Shown piece after piece: positions 1 to 5,834 of a stretch of DNA of 13,854 nucleotides (positions are counted from its first letter, which is position 1; the number at the start of each line of letters is the position of its first letter). The translations under genes and the position numbers were made by a program. Source of the stretch: Dehalococcoidales bacterium. Its GTDB lineage: Bacteria > Chloroflexota > Dehalococcoidia > Dehalococcoidales > RBG-16-60-22. The notes below the pieces were generated by a model. It was not told the DNA's origin. It saw only the letters and a program-made list of their open reading frames with translations, and did not search any database. The DNA lies in assembly GCA_030639445.1 (NCBI GenBank), contig DAOWCR010000015.1, positions 1-13,854 on the forward strand. The letters run 5' to 3'.

Positions 1-2415
1 GATAAGCGGCCCGAAGGTCGGGTCCTGGGTGACTCCGGCAATCACTTCTATGCCTTCCTTCACCATGCGCTGCACGGTGACTCCCTCCATCTCAGACTCC
101 CGGCCATCGGCCCTCATCCGGTCTCTAATGGCGTTGAAGGCGTCTTTTACCTCGTCCTCTGACCTGAGGTCAAGCATTACGCCGCCGACATCAGTCTTGT
201 GGGTAATGGTGGAGGAGTTAAGTTTGACCACTACCGGGAAACCGGCTTTTACGGCCAGGGCGGCGGCTTCCCTGGTGGTCCGGGCGACCAGTGTTTCCAC
301 CGTTCGGATGCCATAGCAGTCGAGCAGCTCCGATATCTCCCCGGCGGAAAGCCAGGTGGTGCGCTGAGTGCTCCGGTTCATGGCCTTTTCGATTATCTGT
401 CTTGCCCGGTCACGCTTGAGGCCGCGAATCCTGGGGACGGTGCCCTTCGGTCTCCTGGCCAGCTCCCGGTACTCAATGGCTTTGGCCAGTGCCGAGACGG
501 CGTTTTCCGGGAAGGGATAGCACGGCACGAAGTTGCCGGCGGCGCCTAACCTGGCCCGGAAACCTTTCTGCCCCATGAAGCAGGCCATCAGGGGTTTCTT
601 GTTTCTCCGGAAAGCGGGGAGCACCCGGCGTATCGCGTCCTCCATAATCTTGGAGTTGACGACCGCCGCCGGTATGAACAGGGTGAGGACGGCGTCAATA
701 TCCGGGTCATTGGCCATTATCTTCAGGGCACCCTCAAATTCCCCGGCGGTAACGCTGCCGGTCAGGTCCAGCGGGTTGCTGAGCTTGATATCTCGCTGGA
801 TGAGGGTGCGTAATTTAGCAGCCGTTTCCGGCGAATGTTCCGGTAGGCTCAGCCCGTGCTGCTCCGAGGCGTCAGCGGCGATGATGCCCGGCCCGCCCCC
901 ATTGGTGACGATAGCCAATCTTTTCCCCCTGGGCAGAGGCTGGTTGGAAAGTAGAATCGCCACGTTAAACAGCTCTTCAATGCTGTCGACGCGGATGATG
1001 CCCGCCTGGTGGAAGAGAGCGTCGGATACCACCGCCGGCGTGGCCAGGGCGCCGGTGTGGGATGAGGCGGCGCGCGAGCCGACCAGGGTGGTGCCGCTCT
1101 TTACCACCACGATTGGCTTTTTGGCGGAAACCCGCTTGGCCGTGCGATTGAATTTGCGCGGGTTACCGAAAGATTCCAGGTAGAGCAGAATAACTCTAGT
1201 TGTCGGGTCCTGCTCCCAGTAGCCCATGAGGTCATTGGAGGAGATGTCAGCGCGGTTGCCCACGCTGACGAAACTCGAAATACCCATGTTGAGGTCACTG
1301 GCATACTCGAGGATGACCACTCCCATGGCGCCGCTCTGGGAGAGAAAGGCGATATTACCGTGTGGCGGGCAGACCCCCGAGAAGGTGGCGTTTAGCTTTA
1401 CCCGGGGGTCGGTGTTGATAATACCCATGCAGTTTGGCCCCACCAGTCGCATACCGTGGCCCAGGGTAATATCACGCAGCTCTTCTTCCCGGGTGGCTCC
1501 TTCCGGGCCTCTCTCCTTGAACCCGTCGGAGATAACGATTATGGCGCGCACTCCCTTGCGTCCGCATTCATCAGCCACTTTGGCCACTATCGGTGCCGGC
1601 ACGACGATGACGGCCAGTTCAACGTCACCCGGGACGTCAAGTATGGAAGGATAAGCCTTGACCGACATGACCACATCCGCCTTCGGGTTCACCGGATAGA
1701 CCACCCCGGCAAACTCGTTTTGCAGTATGGACTGGAAAATAAGCTGACCGATGCTGCCCGGCTGCCGGGAAGCACCTATCACGGCGACCGAACGTGGGGC
1801 CAGGACGTGGCGCAGCGAGGTCAGCGTTGACCGGCGCTCTCTCTCCTCCTCTTTCCGCTCCACCCTCCGGCTGCGGATAATGGGGACGGTGACATGATAG
1901 ACGCCGTCCTTGAGCTGGCTGTCAATGTGGAAGCCGTAGCTTTTCAGTACGGCCATCATGCGTTCGTTTTCCGCCAGCACATCACCTTCGAAAACGGTGA
2001 TGCCCTGGTCACGGGCGACATTGGCCAGGCCCTCGATGAGTCTGGTGCCGATTCCCTTACCATGGTAGGCGTCCTCGATGCCAAAATTAACCTTCGCCGA
2101 GTGTTTGTTGGGCAGCCGGTAGTAGCGGCCGACGGCGACTATTTCCTTCTGCGGTCCTTTCTGCACTTCGGCCACCAGGGCAAAGGTATTTTTATAATCC
2201 ACCGTGCAGAATCTGAGGGCGTCTTCCGGACCCATCTCCCGCGGCACGCGGTGGAAACGAAGGTACTTGGTGTGCTGGCTGAGCCGGTCAAAAAGGGCCA
2301 GCCAGCGCTCGGCGTCCTCCTTTTTAATCGGCCTGAGCAGGATTCTGGAGCCATCCTTCAGGAGAACATCGGTTTCGTATTGAGACGGGTATGTCGGTTT
2401 AGCTTCATCTGCCAT
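1..2415 (-). CDS. GNAT acetyltransferase / ADP-forming acyl-CoA synthetase fusion, partial (3' end off the window)
   Basis: About 804 codons are visible from an ATG at 2415; the C-terminus runs off the left edge (family members are about 900 residues). Domains in order: a GNAT acetyltransferase domain (about 15-180) with the acetyl-CoA loop HGKGIG at 118-123; a CoA-binding Rossmann domain (from about 198) with VIGAS around G214; the ligase alpha-like part with GPNCMG (326-331) and SQSGAMG (359-365); a candidate phosphorylated histidine H453 in SSHTGA; and the start of an ATP-grasp, beta-like domain (from about 685) with K731 and the HKTD motif at H739. Family knowledge: such enzymes interconvert acyl-CoA + ADP + Pi with acid + CoA + ATP, and the GNAT part can acetylate protein lysines. 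In the enterobacterial relative PatZ/Pka the GNAT domain is C-terminal; here it is N-terminal. A GGAG ribosome-binding site lies at 2425-2428, 9 bases from the start. Substrate is not predictable. No frame break was found. Confidence 0.93.
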   Translation of the reverse strand, partial: MADEAKPTYPSQYETDVLLKDGSRILLRPIKKEDAERWLALFDRLSQHTKYLRFHRVPREMGPEDALRFCTVDYKNTFALVAEVQKGPQKEIVAVGRYYRLPNKHSAKVNFGIEDAYHGKGIGTRLIEGLANVARDQGITVFEGDVLAENERMMAVLKSYGFHIDSQLKDGVYHVTVPIIRSRRVERKEEERERRSTLTSLRHVLAPRSVAVIGASRQPGSIGQLIFQSILQNEFAGVVYPVNPKADVVMSVKAYPSILDVPGDVELAVIVVPAPIVAKVADECGRKGVRAIIVISDGFKERGPEGATREEELRDITLGHGMRLVGPNCMGIINTDPRVKLNATFSGVCPPHGNIAFLSQSGAMGVVILEYASDLNMGISSFVSVGNRADISSNDLMGYWEQDPTTRVILLYLESFGNPRKFNRTAKRVSAKKPIVVVKSGTTLVGSRAASSHTGALATPAVVSDALFHQAGIIRVDSIEELFNVAILLSNQPLPRGKRLAIVTNGGGPGIIAADASEQHGLSLPEHSPETAAKLRTLIQRDIKLSNPLDLTGSVTAGEFEGALKIMANDPDIDAVLTLFIPAAVVNSKIMEDAIRRVLPAFRRNKKPLMACFMGQKGFRARLGAAGNFVPCYPFPENAVSALAKAIEYRELARRPKGTVPRIRGLKRDRARQIIEKAMNRSTQRTTWLSAGEISELLDCYGIRTVETLVARTTREAAALAVKAGFPVVVKLNSSTITHKTDVGGVMLDLRSEDEVKDAFNAIRDRMRADGRESEMEGVTVQRMVKEGIEVIAGVTQDPTFGPLI

Positions 2416-2444
2416 GGATTTCTACTCCGGTCTGCCTGATTATC

Positions 2445-2450
2445 ATTATA
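2445..2450 (-). promoter_or_regulatory. candidate -10 box for the acyl-CoA synthetase gene
   Basis: On the minus strand this is a perfect TATAAT, 29 bases upstream of the ATG at 2415. It would give a leader of roughly 20 bases that contains the GGAG ribosome-binding site. No convincing -35 hexamer sits 16-18 bases further upstream, so the promoter may be weak or activator-dependent. Read-through from the tRNA gene just upstream is an alternative source of transcript. Confidence 0.4.
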
Positions 2451-2548
2451 GGGCAAAGCAGTTCGGAAAACTAGACAAAGTCATGATTCATACTTAACTT
2501 GCGGTGGGTAACGGGGAGCTTGAGCCGGGTGGGAGATAATAATAAAAG

Positions 2549-2619
2549 CTGGAGAGGAAGGATTCGAACCTTCGCTTACGGATCCAGAGTCCGCTGTCCT
2601 ACCACTAGACGACTCCCCA
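2549..2619 (-). tRNA. tRNA-Gln (anticodon CUG)
   Basis: The minus strand folds into a 71-base cloverleaf. The 7-bp acceptor stem TGGGGAG/CTCTCCA has one G-T pair and discriminator G. The D arm has a 3-bp stem. The anticodon stem-loop GCGGA-CTCTGGA-TCCGT places CTG at 34-36 (window 2585-2587), with T33 before it and G37 after it. The T arm is GAAGG-TTCGAAT-CCTTC. Anticodon CUG reads the glutamine codon CAG. The 3' CCA is not encoded, so it would be added by CCA nucleotidyltransferase. A T-rich run follows the 3' end, without a clear hairpin. Confidence 0.95.
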
Positions 2620-2629
2620 GTACGCCCGA

Positions 2630-2658
2630 ATTATAGCTGTTAACGAGAGATGTGTCAA
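2630..2658 (-). promoter_or_regulatory. consensus sigma-70-type promoter of the tRNA-Gln gene
   Basis: On the minus strand a perfect TTGACA (2658-2653) is followed by a 17-base spacer and a perfect TATAAT (2635-2630). The predicted start of transcription is about 4 bases before the mature tRNA 5' end at 2619, which suits a tRNA precursor with a very short leader removed by RNase P. All 12 hexamer positions match the housekeeping consensus. Confidence 0.9.
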
Positions 2659-2946
2659 AAGCGGGGCGCTCAAAGTTGGAGGGACCACAGGGTAAGCATT
2701 AGTCAAGACTGAGAAAATATGTGTAACTATAGCCTGGTGTATCATTAATTTAGCTAAAAAGCTCCAAATATTGAACTCCTAGGTACTATTTGCTCAATCC
2801 CGTTACCGCTATTATTCAATTGCAGGGTTCTTTACCCGATTATTCTCCTTTATGCCGGGGAAACTACTTGAGACGGCCAGGGTAGTTACCCCCCTTGGAT
2901 TTTATTTAGCACTGACGTGCCACCTGAGGATTAAAAGGAGGCGGCG
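2659..2946. other. gene-free intergenic stretch, AT-richer than its surroundings
   Basis: About 290 bases between the tRNA promoter and the small membrane-protein gene. No convincing open frame or known RNA family was recognised. Composition is clearly more A+T than the neighbouring genes. The only structure that stands out is the hairpin at 2857-2892, plus a 4-bp GCAC/GTGC stem with loop TGAC at 2909-2920. A promoter for the downstream small gene should lie here, but I could not pick one confidently. Confidence 0.6.
2857..2892 (+). other. hairpin in the leader of the small membrane-protein gene
   Basis: GGGGAAACTAC (2857-2867) can pair with GTAGTTACCCC (2882-2892): 11 positions with one A-A mismatch, and a 14-base loop. 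The bases after it are CTTGGATTTTATTT, which is only loosely T-rich, so it is a poor intrinsic terminator. It lies 54 bases upstream of the ATG at 2947 and could be a leader structure or a protein-binding dyad. Its function is unknown. Confidence 0.4.
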
Positions 2947-3159
2947 ATGAGTGACAAAATATTACCAGGTACAGGTTTGTTCTTCGTAATTATTCTAGCC
3001 CTCATTAGCTTTGAAACAATTAAATTGAGATTTGTAGATGGTATCTCACCCCCGGCAAACCTGGTAGCTGTCCTGGTTTGGGCGACTGCTCTCGTCATTG
3101 GCACAATACTAGTCCTGGTAGGAGAAAGAAACAGTAATCCGATGTTGACATTTAAATAA
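2947..3159 (+). CDS. small two-helix membrane protein, unknown function
   Basis: A 70-residue frame starts at ATG 2947, preceded by a strong AAGGAGG ribosome-binding site with good spacing. Two hydrophobic helices are visible, about residues 9-23 (GLFFVIILALISF) and about 39-59 (LVAVLVWATALVIGTILVLV). Between them is a short loop with charged and proline residues (KLRFVDGISPP). The tail is short and polar (GERNSNPMLTFK). No cleavable signal or catalytic motif is apparent. The protein most likely sits in the cytoplasmic membrane. It stands alone: the tRNA upstream is on the other strand, and a terminator (3244-3268) isolates it from rnc. The strong ribosome-binding site and clean hydrophobic pattern argue that it is real, but I do not recognise the family. 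Confidence 0.6.
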   Translation: MSDKILPGTGLFFVIILALISFETIKLRFVDGISPPANLVAVLVWATALVIGTILVLVGERNSNPMLTFK

Positions 3160-3167
3160 ATTGCATC

Positions 3168-3188
3168 GTGTCATAGTTACTATAACAC
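3168..3188. promoter_or_regulatory. 21-bp near-perfect dyad, possible operator
   Basis: GTGTCATAGT and ACTATAACAC are arranged around a single central T (3178); nine of ten base pairs match. With essentially no loop it looks more like a binding site for a dimeric DNA-binding protein than an RNA hairpin. It begins 8 bases after the stop of the small membrane-protein gene, inside what should be its 3' untranslated region. Role unknown. Confidence 0.35.
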
Positions 3189-3243
3189 ATCTGTCAGGTT
3201 TGCCATGCTCTCCTTGCTCTGGGTTATTGAGATAAGATGTTTC

Positions 3244-3268
3244 AGAGGGGCGTTAGCCCCTCTTTTTT
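3244..3268 (+). terminator. intrinsic terminator after the small membrane-protein gene
   Basis: A perfect 8-bp stem AGAGGGGC/GCCCCTCT with loop GTTA is followed by an uninterrupted run of six T (3263-3268). Orientation fits transcripts coming from the 2947-3159 gene. The same hairpin in variant form recurs inside the repeat at 5311-5478, so the terminator appears to be part of that element. Confidence 0.88.
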
Positions 3269-3326
3269 AATCTTCCCCCCTCTCTTGGATAAGGGAGCGG
3301 TTACCGGGTAAAACTTAAGGGGGTGA
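3244..3326. repeat. short copy of a palindromic intergenic element
   Basis: The order of blocks matches the right half of the element at 5311-5478: the GAGGGGC hairpin (3244-3263), a CCCCCCTCTC tract, GGTTACCGGGTAAAAC (3299-3314), then GGGGGTGA (3319-3326). The corresponding blocks in the other copy are at 5368-5387, 5401-5411, 5444-5460 and 5466-5473. This copy is shorter and has lost part of the middle palindrome. Confidence 0.55.
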
Positions 3327-3351
3327 AATCAGACCGCATTTTCTACGGGGT

Positions 3352-3380
3352 TTGACATACCCGGCCCGGGCATTTATGCT
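3352..3380 (+). promoter_or_regulatory. promoter of the rnc operon
   Basis: TTGACA (3352-3357, perfect) is followed by a 17-base spacer and TATGCT (3375-3380, four of six consensus bases). The expected start of transcription is near 3387, about 24 bases before the TTG start of rnc. The spacer contains the 8-bp palindrome GCCCGGGC. Confidence 0.7.
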
Positions 3381-3410
3381 TAAAATACGATTAAAGACGG
3401 AGTTTTTACC

Positions 3411-4112
3411 TTGGCCGATTTGAATGCTTTACGGGCAACGCTGGGAGTCTCGTTTCACAAGAAGTCCCTGCTGGAGCAGGCAGTGGTGCAGAGTTCCTTT
3501 ACCAACGAGAATCCCGGCTTGGCGCCAATCTCCAACGAGAGGCTGGAATTTTTAGGCGATGCCGTCCTGGGTTTTATCATTGCGGAAAGGCTGTATCAGG
3601 CTTTCCCCGACCTTACGGAAGGCGGTATGACCAGGCTCCGTTCGGCGCTGGTACGCCGGGATACCCTGGTCCGTGTTGCCCGGACTATTCACCTCGGCGA
3701 TTACCTCTACCTGGGAAGGGGAGAAGAAGCGGGCGGTGGGCGACATAAGCCGGCTAACCTGTCGGGAGCCCTGGAAGCAGTTATCGGAGCGGTTTTTCTC
3801 GAACGGGGTCTGGCCGTTACCCGGAAGGTTATCTTAAAACTATTCAACGAGGAGTTGCGGGAGGTTGCCCAAAAGGATAGCGGAGCTGATTGTAAATCGC
3901 GGCTGCAGGAGCTTATCCAGTCCCGATATCAGTCGGCGCCGGTCTATCGTCTGGTAGAGGCAGTCGGGCCGGACCATGCCAGGACGTTTACCATTGAGGT
4001 AATGGCCGGTGGGGAGGTGCTGGGCAGGGGTTCGGGTAAAAATAAGAAAATGGCGGAGACGGAAGCCGCCCGCCAGGCCCTGGAGCAGTTTGCCGCCGAC
4101 TTTACACGGTAG
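3411..4112 (+). CDS. rnc: ribonuclease III
   Basis: A 233-residue protein of normal family length. The RIIID domain (about 1-150) contains the signature NERLEFLGD at 42-50 with catalytic-type E46 and D50, and EAVIGA with E122. The double-stranded RNA-binding domain is at about 160-229, ending in the basic GSGKNKKMAETEAA helix. The enzyme cleaves double-stranded RNA in rRNA precursors and structured mRNAs, in the cytoplasm. Start chosen: TTG at 3411, because GGAG (3399-3402) is 8 bases upstream and an in-frame stop at 3381 leaves no other start. Odd point: the residue three before E122, where E. coli has Asp114, is Gly119. First gene of a run with the 51-residue protein and the radical SAM gene, 65 bases upstream of the former. 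Confidence 0.95.
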   Translation: MADLNALRATLGVSFHKKSLLEQAVVQSSFTNENPGLAPISNERLEFLGDAVLGFIIAERLYQAFPDLTEGGMTRLRSALVRRDTLVRVARTIHLGDYLYLGRGEEAGGGRHKPANLSGALEAVIGAVFLERGLAVTRKVILKLFNEELREVAQKDSGADCKSRLQELIQSRYQSAPVYRLVEAVGPDHARTFTIEVMAGGEVLGRGSGKNKKMAETEAARQALEQFAADFTR

Positions 4113-4177
4113 TTTTCTCTTTGCTAAACTGCTATTAGCCGCACCTGAAGTCAGAGACTCGCAAAAGAGGTGTTACT

Positions 4178-4333
4178 ATGGGAAGACGGGATTACCGGCA
4201 TAGAGAGCCGAAGAAACAGAAAAAAGACACCAAGAAGATAGCTCCGGTTACCATCGTGCCCACGACAATGAACGTGGAAGTAATCAAGAAAGAAAGAAAG
4301 AAACCGAGGGAAGAGGAGGAAGAGGAAGAATAG
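4178..4333 (+). CDS. 51-residue highly charged protein, unknown function
   Basis: The frame opens at ATG 4178 behind AAAAGAGG, a reasonable ribosome-binding site 7 bases upstream, and closes at TAG 4331-4333. The N-terminal 20 residues are strongly basic (MGRRDYRHREPKKQKKDTKK). A short hydrophobic and proline-containing middle (IAPVTIVPTT) follows, then a second basic patch (KKERKKPR) and a tail of seven glutamates. No membrane segment, cysteine or known motif is seen. The basic/acidic split resembles nucleic-acid- or ribosome-associated small proteins, but that is only a resemblance. Its last codons double as an AGGAGG ribosome-binding site for the next frame, and its stop overlaps the likely start of that frame, which suggests translational coupling. 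Confidence 0.6.
   Translation: MGRRDYRHREPKKQKKDTKKIAPVTIVPTTMNVEVIKKERKKPREEEEEEE
4314..4319 (+). promoter_or_regulatory. AGGAGG ribosome-binding site inside the 51-residue gene
   Basis: A perfect AGGAGG lies within the glutamate codons at the end of the small gene. It is 10 bases before the ATA at 4330, which opens the radical SAM frame and overlaps the TAG at 4331. It decides the start placement of the radical SAM gene: no ATG, GTG or TTG in that frame lies near it. Confidence 0.45.
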
Positions 4334-5232
4334 CGGCTTACCAGCAGCTTCACCGTACCGGGGAGTTAAAAGTTCGGGCGGAAAGAGCCAGGTCACTGCT
4401 GGAAGAATGCCGTCTGTGCCCGCGGCATTGCGGTGTTAACCGGCTGGCGGGGGAAAGCGGCCAGTGCCGCACCACCACGCGGGCGGTAGTTTCCAGCTAC
4501 GGGCCTCATTTCGGGGAAGAGGCACCGCTGGTCGGCCGGCACGGTTCGGGGACCATCTTTTTCGCCTTCTGCAATCTACACTGTGTCTTTTGTCAGAATT
4601 ACACCATCAGCCAGTTGGGCGAGGGAAGTGCGGTAGGCGGAGAAGAACTGGCCGGGATGATGCTTTCACTTCAAGCCAGGGGCTGCCATAATATAAACTT
4701 GGTCAGCCCGACTCACGTGGTTCCTTTTATCCTGGAAGCCCTGCCGTTAGCCGCAAATAAAGGGCTTTTTCTGCCCCTGGTCTACAATACCGGTGGCTAC
4801 GACTCCGTGGAGACCCTGGAGCTGCTGGACGGCGTCGTTGACATCTATATGCCGGACATGAAGTACGCTGATGAGAAGACGGCAGAACGATTGTCCGAGA
4901 TAAAAGACTATCCCCGGATGAATAAAGCCGCGGTCCGGGAGATGCACCGCCAGGTGGGTGACCTCCAGTTAGATGGGCAGGGGGTGGCCCAGCGCGGACT
5001 CCTGGTGCGTCATCTGGTCCTGCCGGAACGTCTGGCCGGGACCGGGGAGGTGGTGCGGTTCCTGGCCCGGGAGGTATCGACCGACACCTACCTGAACATT
5101 ATGGCGCAGTATCATCCCTGCTATAAAGCTTATGAAATACCGCCGCTGGCCCGCCCGGTAAGCGAGTCGGAGTTCTCGGAGGCTATTGCCCTGGCCCGCC
5201 AGCAGGGCTTGTCCCGGCTGGACAAGCATTGA
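4330..5232 (+). CDS. PflX-like radical SAM protein (start uncertain, possibly ATA)
   Basis: From 4330 the frame gives 300 residues, the usual length of the PflX/COG1313 family (pyruvate-formate-lyase-activase-like, true substrate unknown). The radical SAM motif C81-x3-C85-x2-C88 (FCNLHCVFCQNY) would bind the 4Fe-4S cluster that cleaves S-adenosylmethionine. Four more cysteines upstream (C27, C30, C34, C46; CRLCPRHCGVNR and GQCRT) match the N-terminal cysteine set typical of this family. Family motifs continue with YMPDMKYAD, EMHRQVGDL, RGLLVRHLVLP and NIMAQYHPCYKA. The only ordinary start codon is TTG 4615 (residue 96), which lies after the essential cysteines and cannot be right. The open frame reaches back through ATA 4330, which overlaps the TAG of the preceding gene and follows AGGAGG. 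A non-AUG start, a frameshift from the small gene, or a base error are all possible. Third gene of the rnc run. Confidence 0.85.
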   Translation: MAAYQQLHRTGELKVRAERARSLLEECRLCPRHCGVNRLAGESGQCRTTTRAVVSSYGPHFGEEAPLVGRHGSGTIFFAFCNLHCVFCQNYTISQLGEGSAVGGEELAGMMLSLQARGCHNINLVSPTHVVPFILEALPLAANKGLFLPLVYNTGGYDSVETLELLDGVVDIYMPDMKYADEKTAERLSEIKDYPRMNKAAVREMHRQVGDLQLDGQGVAQRGLLVRHLVLPERLAGTGEVVRFLAREVSTDTYLNIMAQYHPCYKAYEIPPLARPVSESEFSEAIALARQQGLSRLDKH

Positions 5233-5310
5233 GTCTCGCCAGCACTAAAATTTATCCTGAGATTGAGACATAGATTGGTTAACCATCTATCTCCCCTCTA
5301 AGATATACGG

Positions 5311-5478
5311 TGACCTCACCCCCTGTGCCCCCCTCTCCTTGTTTAAGGAGAGAGGGAAGTATTAAGAAGAGGGGCTGACGCCTCTCTTACAAAACCATTT
5401 CCCCCCTCCCCTTATCAAGGAGAAGGGGGATAAAGGGGGATGGGGTTAACCGGTAAAAACCGAAAGAGGGTGAGGTGA
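5311..5478. repeat. palindromic intergenic element, about 168 bp, with short terminal inverted repeats
   Basis: The ends are imperfect inverted repeats: TGACCTCACCC (5311-5321) against GGGTGAGGTGA (5468-5478), one mismatch in 11. Inside are three successive hairpins. The first is CTCTCCTT/AAGGAGAG (5333-5352, loop GTTT). The second is AAGAGGGGC/GCCTCTCTT (5367-5388, loop TGAC, one G-T pair). The third is an imperfect CCCCCCTCCCCTT/AAGGAGAAGGGGG (5401-5429). No coding frame is present. It fits a small non-autonomous, MITE-like or REP-like element. A shorter relative lies at 3244-3326. The rest of the 5233-5525 gap shows only the candidate promoter at 5500-5508. Confidence 0.65.
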
Positions 5479-5499
5479 ATAAACAACCCGGGAAATATC

Positions 5500-5508
5500 T
5501 GGTAGAAT
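5500..5508 (+). promoter_or_regulatory. candidate extended -10 promoter of the acylphosphatase gene
   Basis: TGG followed by TAGAAT (5503-5508) forms an extended -10 (TG-N-TAGAAT, five of six core bases). No -35 is evident, which is common for extended -10 promoters. The predicted start of transcription would be only about 10 bases before the ATG at 5526, leaving no room for a normal ribosome-binding site. Confidence 0.4.
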
Positions 5509-5525
5509 GATAATGGTATCCGGCA

Positions 5526-5807
5526 ATGAGTGAGCTGGTCTCGGTTCAGGCGATAGTCTGCGGTTACGTTCAGGGAGTCTTCTTTCGTGTCTTCGTGGTC
5601 GAAGTGGCCGAAGAGCTGGACCTGAACGGTTACGTGCGTAACTTACCCTCGGGAAACGTGGAAGTCCGGGCGGAAGGGGAGAGAAAACAACTGGAGAAAC
5701 TGGTCAGCCATCTCAAGGTAGGGCCGCCGGCGGCCAGGGTAAGGCAAGTCATTACTGACTGGTCGGAATATACCGGAGAATACGCCGGGTTCAGAATCAG
5801 GTATTAA
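5526..5807 (+). CDS. acyP: acylphosphatase
   Basis: A 93-residue protein of the classic length. It hydrolyses the carboxyl-phosphate bond of acyl phosphates such as acetyl phosphate or 1,3-bisphosphoglycerate, in the cytoplasm. Both family signatures are complete: VCGYVQGVFFR (11-21), with the phosphate-binding arginine R21, and GYVRNLPSGNVEVRAEG (35-51), with the catalytic asparagine N39. The usual alternating beta-alpha-beta pattern continues to the end. The ATG at 5526 is chosen because it gives the family's normal N-terminus. There is no clear Shine-Dalgarno sequence. The gene is alone, sits just after the palindromic element, and converges on the DUF362 gene with 27 bases between the stops. 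Confidence 0.95.
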   Translation: MSELVSVQAIVCGYVQGVFFRVFVVEVAEELDLNGYVRNLPSGNVEVRAEGERKQLEKLVSHLKVGPPAARVRQVITDWSEYTGEYAGFRIRY

Positions 5808-5834
5808 GCGGGAGCGGACCGGGGGACGTGGTAT

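Noticed and set aside
199..2439. Several plus-strand open frames opposite the acyl-CoA synthetase
   Set aside because: The minus-strand frame is continuous with GNAT, CoA-binding and ATP-grasp motifs. The plus frames overlap each other and show no family features.
4151..4396. 81-codon minus-strand frame opposite the 51-residue gene
   Set aside because: Its phenylalanine/leucine-rich product is the complement of the GA-rich coding tract. The plus-strand frame has the ribosome-binding site and operon context.
4615..5232. Radical SAM gene starting at TTG 4615
   Set aside because: This start would remove the CxxxCxxC cluster and the N-terminal cysteines that are plainly encoded in the same frame upstream.
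5311..5478. CRISPR-like repeat array
   Set aside because: The hairpins differ in sequence, are not evenly spaced by unique spacers, and no cas gene is present.
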